Assembly (NCBI GenBank): GCA_050734185.1 | Contig: JBOHUE010000139.1 | Coordinates: 1 to 42,663, forward strand | DNA length: 42,663 bases | From: JAFALX01 sp050734185 | GTDB lineage: Bacteria; Chloroflexota; Dormibacteria; Aeolococcales; Aeolococcaceae | Direction of reading: 5' to 3' | Part shown: piece by piece, positions 1-8,007 of the stretch | Layout of the letters: each line of letters starts with the position of its first letter | Numbering within the stretch: position 1 is the first letter of the stretch | The notes under the pieces: model-generated | What the model was told of the DNA's origin: nothing | The model's database searches: none | The model's input: only the letters and a program-made list of their open reading frames with translations | Made by a program: the position numbers and the translations under genes

Positions 1-781
1 GATCGAGCTTGATCACCTTCACGCGCACCTCGTCGCCCACTGCGAGGACATCGGTGACGTTGTTGATACGGTCCCACGAGAGTTCGCTGATGTGGATAAG
101 TCCGTCAGCGCCGCCGAGGTTGACGAAGGCGCCGTAGGAAGTGATTCCACTCACCTTTCCGGTGACGACATCGCCGACCTGCAGCTTCTCGAACAGTTCC
201 TCGCGCTGCCGCGCGCGGTCCTCGTCCTGTGCGGCGCGCTGCGACACGATGAGTCGGTTGCGCTTGCGGTTGACCTCGAGGATCTTCACGGGAATCTTCG
301 TGCCGACGAGCTCCATCAGGTTGCCCGAGAACTGTCGTGCCACCTGGCTCGAGGGCAGGAAACCGCGCAGCCCCATGATGTTGACGATGAGTCCGCCCTT
401 GTTCTGTTCGCGAACCTCGGCATCGAGAATCTCGCCCTCGGATTCCTTCTGCGCAACGGCCTGCCAGATGCCTTCGGCCCGGGCCTTGCGCAGGCTGAGG
501 ACGACATTGCCCTTCTCGTCCTCGGGCTGAATGATGTAGACCTTGACCTCGTCCCCGGCCGTCAGCGTGACCGGCTGCTCACCGCGAGCTGAGAGTTCGC
601 GGTTGGAGATGATCCCCTCGCTCTTCGCGCCAATGTCGACCAGCACCTCGTCGGGATCGACGCGGACGACCACGCCGTCAACGATGTCGCCGTGCGCCAG
701 GGCGCGGATCGAGTTGGTGTCCTCCCTGAGGAGTTCCTCCATGGTGAGCCGTTCTGGCTCAGCAGCAATGGTCGAAGTCAA
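1..781 (-). CDS. rpsA: 30S ribosomal protein bS1, 5' part (runs off the left edge)
   Basis: About 260 N-terminal residues of ribosomal protein S1, which binds mRNA on the 30S subunit. Tandem S1 (OB-fold) domains are visible: first IVDGVVVRVDPDEVLVDIG, then a second with FLPSS, then a third with GKVSGITSYGAFVNLGG and GLIHISELSW. The start is taken at TTG 781, because an AAAGGAG Shine-Dalgarno lies just upstream; ATG 742 is the alternative but has no good ribosome-binding site. The gene is truncated only by the window edge. It stands divergently from the small zinc-ribbon gene at 1083. Family assignment is secure; the exact start is less so. Confidence 0.93.
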   Translation of the reverse strand, partial: MTSTIAAEPERLTMEELLREDTNSIRALAHGDIVDGVVVRVDPDEVLVDIGAKSEGIISNRELSARGEQPVTLTAGDEVKVYIIQPEDEKGNVVLSLRKARAEGIWQAVAQKESEGEILDAEVREQNKGGLIVNIMGLRGFLPSSQVARQFSGNLMELVGTKIPVKILEVNRKRNRLIVSQRAAQDEDRARQREELFEKLQVGDVVTGKVSGITSYGAFVNLGGADGLIHISELSWDRINNVTDVLAVGDEVRVKVIKLD

Positions 782-1082
782 AGGTCTCCTTTCTGTCTCT
801 GTGTCGTGCTCGCCGAAGCGAGACGCCGGCGATGCCGGCCTGCGGAATGCGGTCCGCATATTGGTCGCACCTGGGGCCGTATGGACGCGTTTGCGCCAAT
901 GCCACTGCGATATTTGGAGTGTACCACCGCTCCGGTTAACCCCAAGCGGGGCCGAGAGCTTGCGTTTCGAAGCAATTGTCGCGCTTGGTGCCGGCCATCG
1001 GCATTTCGTTGCAGCGCGGAACCGCGCACGCGACAGGCAGGTGGTTGGTGCGTCGCAAGCACCTGCCAGTCTGCTCCCTGCG
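782..1082. other. intergenic region between rpsA and the zinc-ribbon gene
   Basis: About 300 bp between divergent genes. It holds the putative rpsA promoter and leader; reading frames crossing it look like non-coding shadows. No clear promoter for the rightward gene was found. Confidence 0.5.
918..945 (-). promoter_or_regulatory. putative rpsA promoter
   Basis: On the minus strand TTGGGG (940-945) and TACACT (918-923) are spaced by 16 nt and would give an rpsA leader of about 130 nt. The same GGTACACT-type -10 occurs upstream of rpsU (22640) and of the DUF2520 gene (9781). Seen by eye only. Confidence 0.4.
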
Positions 1083-1292
1083 ATGCGAGTCACCATCACC
1101 TGCGAGGACTGCGGACAGCGGCACCGGCTCGAGCGGCGGGTCACCGAACCCGGTCCGATCTGGATCATCTGCCACAACTGCGAGCTGCCGTTGCAGGCGA
1201 CACTGGACGGGCCCATCTCCCCCGAGCCCGCGACACTCCCCTCCCAGCTCGGCGGCTGGAATGGGGTTCTCGACTTCTCCAGCGCCGCCTAA
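1083..1292 (+). CDS. small zinc-ribbon protein, 69 aa
   Basis: Start ATG 1083. The 69-residue product has two Cys pairs, CEDC near residue 7 and CHNC near residue 30, spaced as in a treble-clef or zinc-ribbon fold, with a Pro-rich acidic tail. The function is unknown; such small ribbons often bind nucleic acid or another protein, but nothing here proves it. It is followed by a strong hairpin at 1301-1332 that probably separates it from clpS. An upstream extension of the frame is unlikely because the sequence before ATG 1083 does not look like protein. Confidence 0.6.
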   Translation: MRVTITCEDCGQRHRLERRVTEPGPIWIICHNCELPLQATLDGPISPEPATLPSQLGGWNGVLDFSSAA

Positions 1293-1300
1293 CGGCACGT

Positions 1301-1332
1301 CAGGGGTGCGGCCCTAGGGCCGGCACCCCTGG
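1301..1332 (+). terminator. strong hairpin after the zinc-ribbon gene
   Basis: Almost perfect inverted repeat: arms AGGGGTGCGGCCC and GGGCCGGCACCCCT around a TA centre, with one bulged G. No U-tract follows, so it is either an atypical terminator or a structured 3' end. It lies 9 nt after the stop codon at 1292. Confidence 0.5.
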
Positions 1333-1366
1333 CGCGTTCCCGGGGACGTGGACTACGCTGTCCGTC

Positions 1367-1660
1367 GTGGCGTCGACCACCGCCCCTGCGCCGGTCAAGG
1401 ACCCGGAGAAACGCGAACAGACCGGACGTGAGTTCGGCTGGAACGTGATCGTGTGGAACGATCCGATTACGCTGATGTCCTACGTGGTGCTCGTGTTTCG
1501 TCGCCTGTTCGGCTACGACCACGAGACCGCGACCAAGCTGATGCTCCAGGTGCATCACGAGGGACGGGCAGTGGTCGCGACGCAGCCGCGCGAGCAGGCT
1601 GAGGTATCAGTGTCGCGGCTGCACGCATTCGGCCTGCAGGCGACGCTCGCGCGTCCTTGA
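1367..1660 (+). CDS. clpS: ATP-dependent Clp protease adaptor ClpS
   Basis: 97 residues with the ClpS core: WNVIVWNDPITLMSYVVLVF followed by LFGYDHETATKLMLQVHHEG and a C-terminal RLHAFGLQATL. ClpS binds the ClpA/ClpC N-domain and delivers N-degron substrates; the N-D-P motif and downstream hydrophobic pocket are present. The GTG start at 1367 follows a TACGCT hexamer (1354-1359) by 7 nt, which suggests a leaderless transcript. The DUF2017 gene starts 12 nt downstream, a pairing that is common in Actinomycetota. Confidence 0.93.
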   Translation: MASTTAPAPVKDPEKREQTGREFGWNVIVWNDPITLMSYVVLVFRRLFGYDHETATKLMLQVHHEGRAVVATQPREQAEVSVSRLHAFGLQATLARP

Positions 1661-1672
1661 CGCTGTAACTCG

Positions 1673-2113
1673 ATGGCGCAGGTACAGCGGCGCCGCGGCC
1701 GCATCCAGGTGCATCTCGACGCCAACGAACGCGCCGCGCTGAGCAACACCATCGAGCGGCTGCAGCCGCACACCCGCGACAACTCCCAGGCGGCATACGA
1801 CGAAGAGGACTTCCAGGGCGAGTACGCTCGCTGGGTCTCACCCGAGCTCGAGCGCGAGCGTGACGAGGACATCACGCTCGTCCACGACGGGCTCGGGGCC
1901 GGTGAGGACACGCTCCCGCTGACCGAGGTGCAGGCGATGGCGTGGCTCCGAGCCTTCAACCACCTGCGGCTCGCCGCCGGGCGGGTCATCGGCGTGGAGG
2001 GCGACGGCTGGGAGGAACGCGCCGATCCCGCCATGCGCGCCACACCCGAGTTCGGGGTGCTCCTCGCGCTGGCGTATCTGCAAGAGGAACTGGTCGCGGC
2101 GCTCGAGTCCTGA
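1673..2113 (+). CDS. DUF2017 family protein
   Basis: 146 residues, predicted soluble and mainly alpha-helical, matching the DUF2017 pattern (N-terminal basic strand, central acidic stretch, and AMAWLRAFNHLRLAAG in the C-terminal half). These proteins are regularly encoded next to clpS; their role is not established, but the linkage suggests a part in Clp proteolysis. The TGA stop at 2111-2113 lies inside the outer arm of repeat copy 1, so the repeat begins at or just before the end of the reading frame. Confidence 0.8.
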   Translation: MAQVQRRRGRIQVHLDANERAALSNTIERLQPHTRDNSQAAYDEEDFQGEYARWVSPELERERDEDITLVHDGLGAGEDTLPLTEVQAMAWLRAFNHLRLAAGRVIGVEGDGWEERADPAMRATPEFGVLLALAYLQEELVAALES

Positions 2114-2380
2114 GCGGCGACGATGGCTCGCCACCGTCGTCATTGCAGACACGGGCCGCTTGCAGCGCTGGAGCCCTGAGCTGCGGCGACGACTCGCCAC
2201 CGCCGTCCTTGCGGACACGCGGTCGGGCCGCTCGCAGCGTCGAGCCTCCTGGTCGCACGAGTACGGGGAGCGGCCCGCCGCTCAGCACTCGGCGCGCACT
2301 GTGCTCCGAGGTGACGTTGCGCGCCTCCGTGATGGTCCGCTGCGAACGGGGTAGCGAGCCATCGTGGGGCTCAGGACTCC
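2106..2380 (+). repeat. 3'-end inverted-repeat element, copy 1
   Basis: Element of about 275 bp bounded by inverted arms of about 30 bp: 2106-2136 (contains GATGGCTCGCCACC) and 2350-2380 (contains GGTAGCGAGCCATCG). The left end is partly duplicated (again at 2172-2215). The core at about 2270-2337 (GCTCAGCACTCGGCGCGCA, then CTCCGTGATGGTC) recurs inverted in copy 2 and, more diverged, in copy 3. It lies directly after the DUF2017 stop codon. Short frames inside it are not considered genes. Confidence 0.8.
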
Positions 2381-2407
2381 GCGCCGCAAACTATCGCCAG
2401 CAAACGA

Positions 2408-2438
2408 GGTAGCGAGCCATCGACGGGCTCAGGAATCC
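2408..2438. repeat. solo end arm of the 3'-end element
   Basis: A further copy of the right arm (GGTAGCGAGCCATCGACGGG, then CTCAGGAATCC) lies 28 nt after copy 1, so the cluster contains a solo terminal fragment. Confidence 0.6.
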
Positions 2439-2463
2439 GCGCGGCAACCAGCTGCTGGCGACC

Positions 2464-2556
2464 GAGGTCGTCGCGACTCACCAAATAGAGCCTCCCGCCG
2501 CACTCGCGGCAGAAGCGCCCACACGGCAAGAGCGCGTACTCGCAAGCGCGCGGCCA
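2464..2556 (-). pseudogene. remnant of the neighbouring zinc-ribbon gene
   Basis: Read on the minus strand this stretch gives CEYALLPCGRFCRECGGRL followed by YLVSRDDL. This matches the C-terminal end of the intact zinc-ribbon protein at 3001-3300 (YAHSPYGSFCLDCGGKLYLM, then SGEDPVR). The rest of the gene is not recognisable, so it is a broken duplicate lying between repeat copies 1 and 2. Confidence 0.7.
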
Positions 2557-2675
2557 CCGTGATCGATCTGAGCGTCGGGGAACGGCCCTACGGAGTTGGT
2601 CGAGTCGCGAAGACATGACGCCGACAACCTCATGCCTAGGGCCCCGATTTCTAGCTGGCCACGAGTGCGGACTTC

Positions 2676-2772
2676 TCGTCACCGCCGTCCCTTGCGGACA
2701 GTCGGTTCGCGCTGCTCGCCGAGCGCGGGGGACAAGGATGCTCGACCTTCGCTAGCGGCCGGTCGCACCGCG
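2676..2772. repeat. degenerate fragments of the 3'-end element
   Basis: 2676-2722 resembles the left part of copy 1 (CACCGCCGTCC, TTGCGGACA, then a CGGT-rich tract) and 2731-2772 resembles the inner part of copy 2 (AGGATGCTCGAC followed by AGCGGCCGGTCG). Together with the remnant gene this points to repeated insertion or rearrangement between 2.1 and 3.0 kb. Confidence 0.5.
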
Positions 2773-2984
2773 GATTACTGAGCAGCGACGATGGCTCGCC
2801 ACCTCGTTCGCAGCGGACCATCACGGAGGCGCGCGACGTCACCTCGGAGCACGGTGCGCGCCGAGTGCTGAGCGGCGGGCCGCTCCCCGTACTCAAGCGA
2901 CCAGGATGCTCGACGCCGCGAGCGGCCCGACCGCGTGTCCGCAAGGACGACGGTGGCGAGCAATCGCAACTGCTCAGGACTCCC
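2770..2984 (-). repeat. 3'-end inverted-repeat element, copy 2 (inverted)
   Basis: About 215 bp, the reverse complement of copy 1 with roughly 90% identity by eye over about 195 bp. Outer arms: 2770-2802 (GATGGCTCGCCACC) and 2952-2984 (GGTGGCGAGCAATCG, CTGCTCAGGACTCC). It ends 16 nt from the stop of the minus-strand gene at 3001, so relative to that gene it has the same orientation as copy 1 has to DUF2017. Confidence 0.8.
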
Positions 2985-3000
2985 CCGCCGCGACCTGCCC

Positions 3001-3300
3001 CTAGCGAACGGGATCCTCGCCGCTCATCAGATAGAGCTTGCCGCCGCAGTCGAGGCAGAAGCTCCCGTACGGCGAGTGCGCGTACTGCGGGTACTTTCCA
3101 TAGCGCTTGCACCGCGGGCAGCCCGCAAGCAATGACAGGTGTCGCGTGCACCGCTCGCAGAGCGTCACCGTTCGCGGCAGCTGCACCGAGAGCACCTGCC
3201 CTGACTCGACGTCGCGGTACGTGAGCCTCGTGCGCGGCGGCGCGTGCGGCTCCGCATCGGTGTACCGCTCACAGAACACGCATGGTTCAGCCACCGCCAT
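3001..3300 (-). CDS. multi-zinc-ribbon protein, 99 aa
   Basis: 99 residues with four CxxC pairs: CVFC (7-10), CERC (near 48), CPRC (near 61) and CLDC (near 80). This suggests two zinc sites. The protein has no signal peptide or membrane segment. Family not recognised; it may be a nucleic-acid-binding or redox-linked ribbon. A broken paralogous fragment lies at 2464-2556, separated from it by repeat copy 2. It stands 15 nt downstream of the lipoprotein gene and may be the last gene of the long minus-strand operon. Confidence 0.7.
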   Translation of the reverse strand: MAVAEPCVFCERYTDAEPHAPPRTRLTYRDVESGQVLSVQLPRTVTLCERCTRHLSLLAGCPRCKRYGKYPQYAHSPYGSFCLDCGGKLYLMSGEDPVR

Positions 3301-3315
3301 GACCCCGGACCGATG

Positions 3316-3705
3316 TCAGGTCTTGAGCAAGCCTTGGACGGAGTCGAGGTCGCCCGACGTCACCGACTGACCGATCGTGTGCGCGATGACCAGCACGTTT
3401 CCGTATGCGGCGCCGTTGTAATTGTGCTGGTGCGCCACGGTGTACTCGGCTGTCGCGTGCGCCGGCGTATCCATGAACTGCAGGTCGATCAGCGCCCCGT
3501 CGGGCGCGGTCGTATCGAGGAACGCGACCTGCTTCGCGCCCGTGTATGTCTGCGGCATGCCCGCCGTGACGCGCGTGGTCCAGCCCGCGTCCTTCATCGC
3601 CGACTGTGTGTGGCCGGCGTCGTATGTCACGTTTGCGGATGACCCGCAGGCTGTCGCGACAAGTGCCGCGACCGGCAGCACGAGGGCAATCGTGACGCGT
3701 CTCAC
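3316..3705 (-). CDS. small lipoprotein, 129 aa
   Basis: N-terminal signal peptide of lipoprotein type: MRR, hydrophobic stretch, then lipobox LVATAC with the modified Cys at about residue 20. The mature part of about 110 residues is polar and predicted extracytoplasmic; no family was recognised. The start ATG overlaps the stop of the upstream zincin gene (ATGA, 3702-3705), so the two are translationally coupled. Function unknown. Confidence 0.75.
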   Translation of the reverse strand: MRRVTIALVLPVAALVATACGSSANVTYDAGHTQSAMKDAGWTTRVTAGMPQTYTGAKQVAFLDTTAPDGALIDLQFMDTPAHATAEYTVAHQHNYNGAAYGNVLVIAHTIGQSVTSGDLDSVQGLLKT

Positions 3706-4292
3706 AGGCCAGTTTCCTCCAGCGCTTCGTGGTCCATGCCGAAATGATGCCCGACCTCATGGAGGACGGTGGTGCGGATCTCCCGGTGCAGGGAGCGCAG
3801 GTCGCCGCAGACATTCTCGATGTTCAGCTGGTAGAGCTCAATCGCGTCGAACCCACCGTCGCCCAGCGCGCTGATGCCACCGTACGCCGCCGGACTCTGC
3901 ATCCACAGCCCGAGCAGCTCCGGCTCCAGCCCATCGTCGCGCACCATCTCCACGGAGGGTAGCGGCCGCACAACGATCGCCGTGTTGTCGAGCAGGTCGC
4001 GAAGCTCGTCCGGGATCATCCGCAATGCCTCCCCTGCCACGCGATCGAAGCTCTCGGAGCGCAGCCGCACAGGGATCGGATAGCGACGGGGCCGCAGAGC
4101 GGCCGCGCGACGAAACGCGGCCTCCGCACGCTTCCAGGTCGCGTCATCGCGACCGTCGTACGTCCACACCCACTGCAGCGCCTGGCCCAGCCGCCACCAC
4201 TCGCGATGCGACGAGGGATCGCGCTCAGTCGCCGTCGTCAGCTCGCCGACGGCGTCGCGATACCGGCCCCGCAGCAGGGCGTCGTCTGAGAT
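3702..4292 (-). CDS. TPR-like / zincin metallopeptidase family protein
   Basis: The C-terminal part (from about FDRVAGEALRMIPDELRDLL) is a zincin_1-type minimal metallopeptidase with the zinc motif HEVGHHFGMD (HExxHxxGxxD) close to its end. The first ATG/GTG/TTG in frame is GTG 4169, but the frame continues upstream to ATC 4292 and encodes a TPR-like segment (RYRDAVGELTTATERDPSSH, then EWWRLGQALQW) that joins a second helix pair, WKRAEAAFRRAAALRP. ATC 4292 overlaps the nadC stop by one base (TGATC), like a normal TGATG junction. Extended length is 196 aa and short form 155 aa. Substrate unknown. Confidence 0.75.
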   Translation of the reverse strand: MSDDALLRGRYRDAVGELTTATERDPSSHREWWRLGQALQWVWTYDGRDDATWKRAEAAFRRAAALRPRRYPIPVRLRSESFDRVAGEALRMIPDELRDLLDNTAIVVRPLPSVEMVRDDGLEPELLGLWMQSPAAYGGISALGDGGFDAIELYQLNIENVCGDLRSLHREIRTTVLHEVGHHFGMDHEALEETGL

Positions 4293-5161
4293 CAGTAGCG
4301 CGTGACCTTCATGGAGAAGTCGAGCGCCTTGGCGGAGTGCGTCAGCGCACCGACGCTGATGAAGTCTGCGCCGGCGAGTGCGTATGCGCGCGCGTTGTTC
4401 GCCTGCACGCCACCGCTCACCTCGATCAGCGCTCGGCCCCGGATGATCTGCATCGCGTCACGCACCTGACCGCACGAAAAGTTGTCGAGGAGGATGCGCG
4501 TCGCGTGCTCGGTCAGCGCCGCCTCCAGCTCCTGGAGGTTGCTCACCTCGACGTTGATCTCCATGTCGTCGGAGTACGTCTTGCGTGCCAGACGCAGCGC
4601 GCCACCGATGCTGCCGACGAGCGCGAGGTGCGTGTCCTTGATCAGCACCGCGTCCCACAGGCCCATGCGGTGATTGACGGCGCCGCCCATGCGGGTCGCG
4701 TACTTCTCCAGGCCGCGCAGGCCAGGCGTGGTCTTGCGGGTGTCGAGAATCTTGGTCTTGGTGCCGTCGACCGCCTTGACGTACTTCGCCGTCATCGTGG
4801 CGATGCCACTCAGGTGCTGCAGGAAGTTCAGCGCCACACGCTCGCCTTTGAGGATGCCGCGGGCGGGCCCGTACAGGCGCGCCACCACGTGGTCCTCCTG
4901 CACCCTGTCGCCGTCCTTGCACTTGGAGTCGAATTGGATGCGCTCGTCAATGAGCTGAAACACGCGCTCGGTGACGCTCATCCCGGCGACGACTCCCTCT
5001 TCCTTGCACACGATCTTGCCCCTGCAGGTCATGGCGGCGGGAATGACGGACTCGCTCGTGATGTCGCCGGCGCCGACGTCTTCGGTCAGCGCGTTCTGAA
5101 TGATGTTGTCGATCGTGTCGGGTGCGAGAGCCTCGGTGATGGGCTCAAATGTGACCGTCAA
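4292..5161 (-). CDS. nadC: nicotinate-nucleotide diphosphorylase (quinolinate phosphoribosyltransferase)
   Basis: Converts quinolinate plus PRPP to nicotinate mononucleotide in de novo NAD synthesis. Typical sequence blocks: EDVGAGDITSESVIP, LNFLQHLSGIAT, ILDTRKTTPGLRGLEKYAT, GGAVNHRMGLWDAVLIKDTH, and EVSGGVQ near the end. The start is taken at TTG 5161, preceded by GGAGGAG at good spacing; it overlaps the end of nadB by 17 nt. That gives 289 residues, normal for the family. The longer frame to 5200 would run inside nadB. Confidence 0.95.
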   Translation of the reverse strand: MTVTFEPITEALAPDTIDNIIQNALTEDVGAGDITSESVIPAAMTCRGKIVCKEEGVVAGMSVTERVFQLIDERIQFDSKCKDGDRVQEDHVVARLYGPARGILKGERVALNFLQHLSGIATMTAKYVKAVDGTKTKILDTRKTTPGLRGLEKYATRMGGAVNHRMGLWDAVLIKDTHLALVGSIGGALRLARKTYSDDMEINVEVSNLQELEAALTEHATRILLDNFSCGQVRDAMQIIRGRALIEVSGGVQANNARAYALAGADFISVGALTHSAKALDFSMKVTRY

Positions 5162-6722
5162 AACGAACTCCTCCGTCCTTCTGCATGACGAGCGTGCCAC
5201 GCCATTGGTCCTTGCTTGCTGGATGATCGACGCGGAGGTGGCTGCCCCTGCTCTCCTCGCGCGCCTGTGCGGCGGTGATGATCAGCGTTGCGGTCGTCGC
5301 CGACGCGGCCAGGTGCAGCGACTCCAGCGAGTCGCGCGAGCGGGCCGCTGCGAGCACGTCCTCGCTCACAGAGTACGCCGCTTCGAGCCCTGACGCGTCG
5401 CGAACGACGCCCGCGCCCTCCCAGAGCGCGTCCCGCATGCGACGCCGCAACACTGCCGTGTCCGGTGTGTCCTCACGCAGTGGCACCCGACTGGACGCCT
5501 GCGGCTGCCTGGGGCGCCGTTCTGCGGCCCACTGCAAGGCGCTCTCGGCGGCGCGATGTGCGAACACCACCGACTCGAGCAGGCTGTTGCTCGCCAGTCG
5601 GTTCGCGCCGTGCACGCCACTGTGCGCGACCTCGCCGCACGCATACAGTCCCGCGACGGAGGTCGCCGCGTCGAGCCCGGTGCGCACGCCGCCGATGCTG
5701 TAGTGCGCCGCCGGCGCGATCGGCACCAGGTCGCGAGTGAGGTCGATGCCATATTCGACGCAGGTGCGGTGGATCGCCGGGAAGCGAATCGGCGCCGATG
5801 CGCCGAGCGGGCGGCAGTCGAGATACACGCACTCATCGCCGGTGTCTCGCAGCCGCTCCCAGATGGCGCGCGCCACCACGTCGCGCCCGGCGAGCTCGCC
5901 GTCCGCGTGCGAGTCGAAGAGAAAACGACGGCCGTCGCGATCGACGACGTGCGCACCTTCGCCGCGCACCGCCTCGCTGATGAGGAAGCGCGGTGCGCCT
6001 TGCACCGCGAGCGCCGTCGGGTGGAACTGCACGAACTCCATGCCGCACAGCTCGGCCCCTGCTGCGTACGCCAGCGAGGCTCCTTCACCGGTTGCGGAGT
6101 CGGGGTTGGTGCTGTTGCGCCACAGCCGCGCCGCGCCGCCGCTGGAAAGCACGACCGCGGCAGCGCTGAGCACAGTGCGCTGGCCTGTCTCCACGTCGAC
6201 GACCTCGACCCCGGCGCAGCCGTCGGAGTCGCCCATGAGGCGCGAGACGAAGGTGCGCTCGAGGACGCGCACGCCGCTCTGCCGCACGCGGCGGATCAAA
6301 GCCGACTCGAGCTCGAGACCGGTGCCGTCGCCACGCGCGTGCACGATGCGCGGTCGCGAATGCGCAGCTTCCTTGCCGAGCTGCAGCGCGCCGTCTTCGG
6401 TGTCGAAGCTCACGCCCCACTCGATCAAGCGGCGTACGCCCGCGGGTCCGTCCTCGACCAGAGCGCGCACCGCGTCCGGATTGCACAGACCGCGACCGGC
6501 GGCGATGGTGTCGTCGTAGTGGCGCTGCGCGCTGTCGTCGGCACCCAATGCTGCGGCGATGCCGCCCTGCGCCCAACGGCTGCAGCCGTCGTCGAGGTCG
6601 CCCTTCGTCACCAGCGCAACACGGGCCTTCGGCGCAGCCTCAACAGCCGCGCAGAGACCAGCGATGCCGCTCCCGATGACCACAACATCGAGGCGCGCCG
6701 CCTCAGCGCTCACGAGTGCCAA
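5145..6722 (-). CDS. nadB: L-aspartate oxidase
   Basis: FAD enzyme that oxidises L-aspartate to iminoaspartate, the first step of NAD synthesis. The FAD-binding motif VVIGSGIAGLCAAVEAA is at residues 14-30, followed by WAQGGIAAALG, FVQFHPTAL, HYSIGGVRTGLDA and GANRLASNSLLESVVFAHRA. 525 residues, normal length. The start is TTG 6722, two bases after the panD stop; GTG 6713 is an alternative. nadA, which would complete quinolinate synthesis, is not in this operon. Confidence 0.95.
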   Translation of the reverse strand: MALVSAEAARLDVVVIGSGIAGLCAAVEAAPKARVALVTKGDLDDGCSRWAQGGIAAALGADDSAQRHYDDTIAAGRGLCNPDAVRALVEDGPAGVRRLIEWGVSFDTEDGALQLGKEAAHSRPRIVHARGDGTGLELESALIRRVRQSGVRVLERTFVSRLMGDSDGCAGVEVVDVETGQRTVLSAAAVVLSSGGAARLWRNSTNPDSATGEGASLAYAAGAELCGMEFVQFHPTALAVQGAPRFLISEAVRGEGAHVVDRDGRRFLFDSHADGELAGRDVVARAIWERLRDTGDECVYLDCRPLGASAPIRFPAIHRTCVEYGIDLTRDLVPIAPAAHYSIGGVRTGLDAATSVAGLYACGEVAHSGVHGANRLASNSLLESVVFAHRAAESALQWAAERRPRQPQASSRVPLREDTPDTAVLRRRMRDALWEGAGVVRDASGLEAAYSVSEDVLAAARSRDSLESLHLAASATTATLIITAAQAREESRGSHLRVDHPASKDQWRGTLVMQKDGGVRFDGHI

Positions 6723-6724
6723 CT

Positions 6725-7084
6725 TCAGCCGACAACCGCTCCTTCGAGAACGCGATTGTCCTGGCCGACGTGTACGACCCTCGAGTCGAAGCGCCCCACC
6801 TCGGTCTCGTCGACGTTCGCGTAGGTGATGATGATCACTTTGTCGCCCACCGATCCGATGTGCGCCATCGCACCGTTGAGCCCGACTTCGCCCGCGATGC
6901 CCTCGATCGCATACGTGACCGCGCGTGCACCGTTGGTGAGATTCACGATGTGGACTTGCTCACCAACGACGATGTCGGCGGCACGCATCAACTCCGGTCC
7001 AATGCTGCAGGAGCCTTCGTAATCGAGATCCGTCCGTGTCACGGTGGCACGGTGGATCTTCGATCTCATGAGGATCCGCTGCAT
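6725..7084 (-). CDS. panD: aspartate 1-decarboxylase
   Basis: Pyruvoyl enzyme that makes beta-alanine from L-aspartate for pantothenate. The self-cleavage site is clear in YEGSCSIG: with the start at ATG 7084 the residues are Gly24-Ser25, exactly as in E. coli PanD. An inner ATG at 7069 overlaps the panC stop (ATGA). 119 residues, near family length. A conserved GARAVTYAIEG block follows. Confidence 0.95.
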   Translation of the reverse strand: MQRILMRSKIHRATVTRTDLDYEGSCSIGPELMRAADIVVGEQVHIVNLTNGARAVTYAIEGIAGEVGLNGAMAHIGSVGDKVIIITYANVDETEVGRFDSRVVHVGQDNRVLEGAVVG

Positions 7085-8007
7085 TCTTTGTGATTCGAAC
7101 CGGCAGCCACGGGCACGTCGTCCACGCCAAGGCGCAAGCAATCGAGCAACCGGATGCTCTCTATTCTAGCAGCCACCAGAATTTCACTCCCAGGCCCCGC
7201 GATGCGCACATCGGTGCATCGTTCGGGTTCGACGACCGCCACGTAGTCCACATCGAGACGCGTCGTCGCGAGCGTGCGGCGCACGCACTCGATCAGGGCC
7301 GCGGCGTCACGCTCGCCTCGCTCGAACAGCTCCCCGGCCGCGCCGAGCGCCGCCGGGATCGCCAAAGCGTTGCGCCGCGCGTCATCGCCGAGATACGCGT
7401 TGCGGCTCGACAGGGCAAGGCCGTCCCGGTCCCGCACGACGGGACAGACCACAACCTCGACCCCGGTGTCCAGCTCGTCGGCAACACGCTGCACGACGGC
7501 GCACTGCTGCGCGTCCTTGGCGCCGAAGTACGCCCGGTCGGGCCGCGCAGCGATGAAGAGCTTCGACACCACGAGCGCGACCCCGTCGAAATGGCCGGGA
7601 CGGTGTGCGGCCTCGAGCCGGTCGGCCAGAGGCCCGCCGACGTGAACCGTGACGGCGCCGCCCTCGGGGTACATCGCCTCGACGCTGGGAGCGAAGACGG
7701 CGTGCACGCCCTCCTGGGCAAGCATCGCCAGGTCGGCGTCCGGCTGCCGCGGGTAGCGCTCGAGATCCTCCCCCGGGCCGAATTGCACCGGGTTGACAAA
7801 GACGCTCACCGCCACGCGGTCGCAGTCGGCCAATGCCCGCCGCACGAGGCTCAGGTGACCCGCGTGCAGCGCGCCCATGGTCGGAACCAGCCCGACGGTC
7901 ATCCCGGCCGCGTGGCAGCGCAGCGACCAGCGGCGCAGACCGGCCGGCGTGTCGAGCATCGAGGGGCGATCAGTGGTACGAGTGGGCATCGTCAGGGAAC
8001 GTTCCAT
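7066..8007 (-). CDS. panC: pantoate--beta-alanine ligase
   Basis: Joins pantoate and beta-alanine using ATP. Nucleotidyltransferase motifs: VPTMGALHAGH (HIGH-type), VFVNPVQFGPGEDLERYPR, and the KMSKS-equivalent LALSSRNAYL. The start is taken at ATG 8007, which has a GGAG 9 nt upstream; ATG 7989 is possible. The 5' end overlaps panB by 38 nt (20 nt for the inner start). 313 residues, slightly longer than usual. The 3' end overlaps panD. Confidence 0.95.
   Translation of the reverse strand: MERSLTMPTRTTDRPSMLDTPAGLRRWSLRCHAAGMTVGLVPTMGALHAGHLSLVRRALADCDRVAVSVFVNPVQFGPGEDLERYPRQPDADLAMLAQEGVHAVFAPSVEAMYPEGGAVTVHVGGPLADRLEAAHRPGHFDGVALVVSKLFIAARPDRAYFGAKDAQQCAVVQRVADELDTGVEVVVCPVVRDRDGLALSSRNAYLGDDARRNALAIPAALGAAGELFERGERDAAALIECVRRTLATTRLDVDYVAVVEPERCTDVRIAGPGSEILVAARIESIRLLDCLRLGVDDVPVAAGSNHKECSGSS

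Noticed and set aside
2114..3151. Several open frames of 60-160 codons inside the repeat cluster
   Set aside because: Their peptides (e.g. SGPPLSTRRAPCSEV) follow the repeat on both strands and copies, with composition of translated GC-rich noncoding DNA; best explained as repeat sequence.
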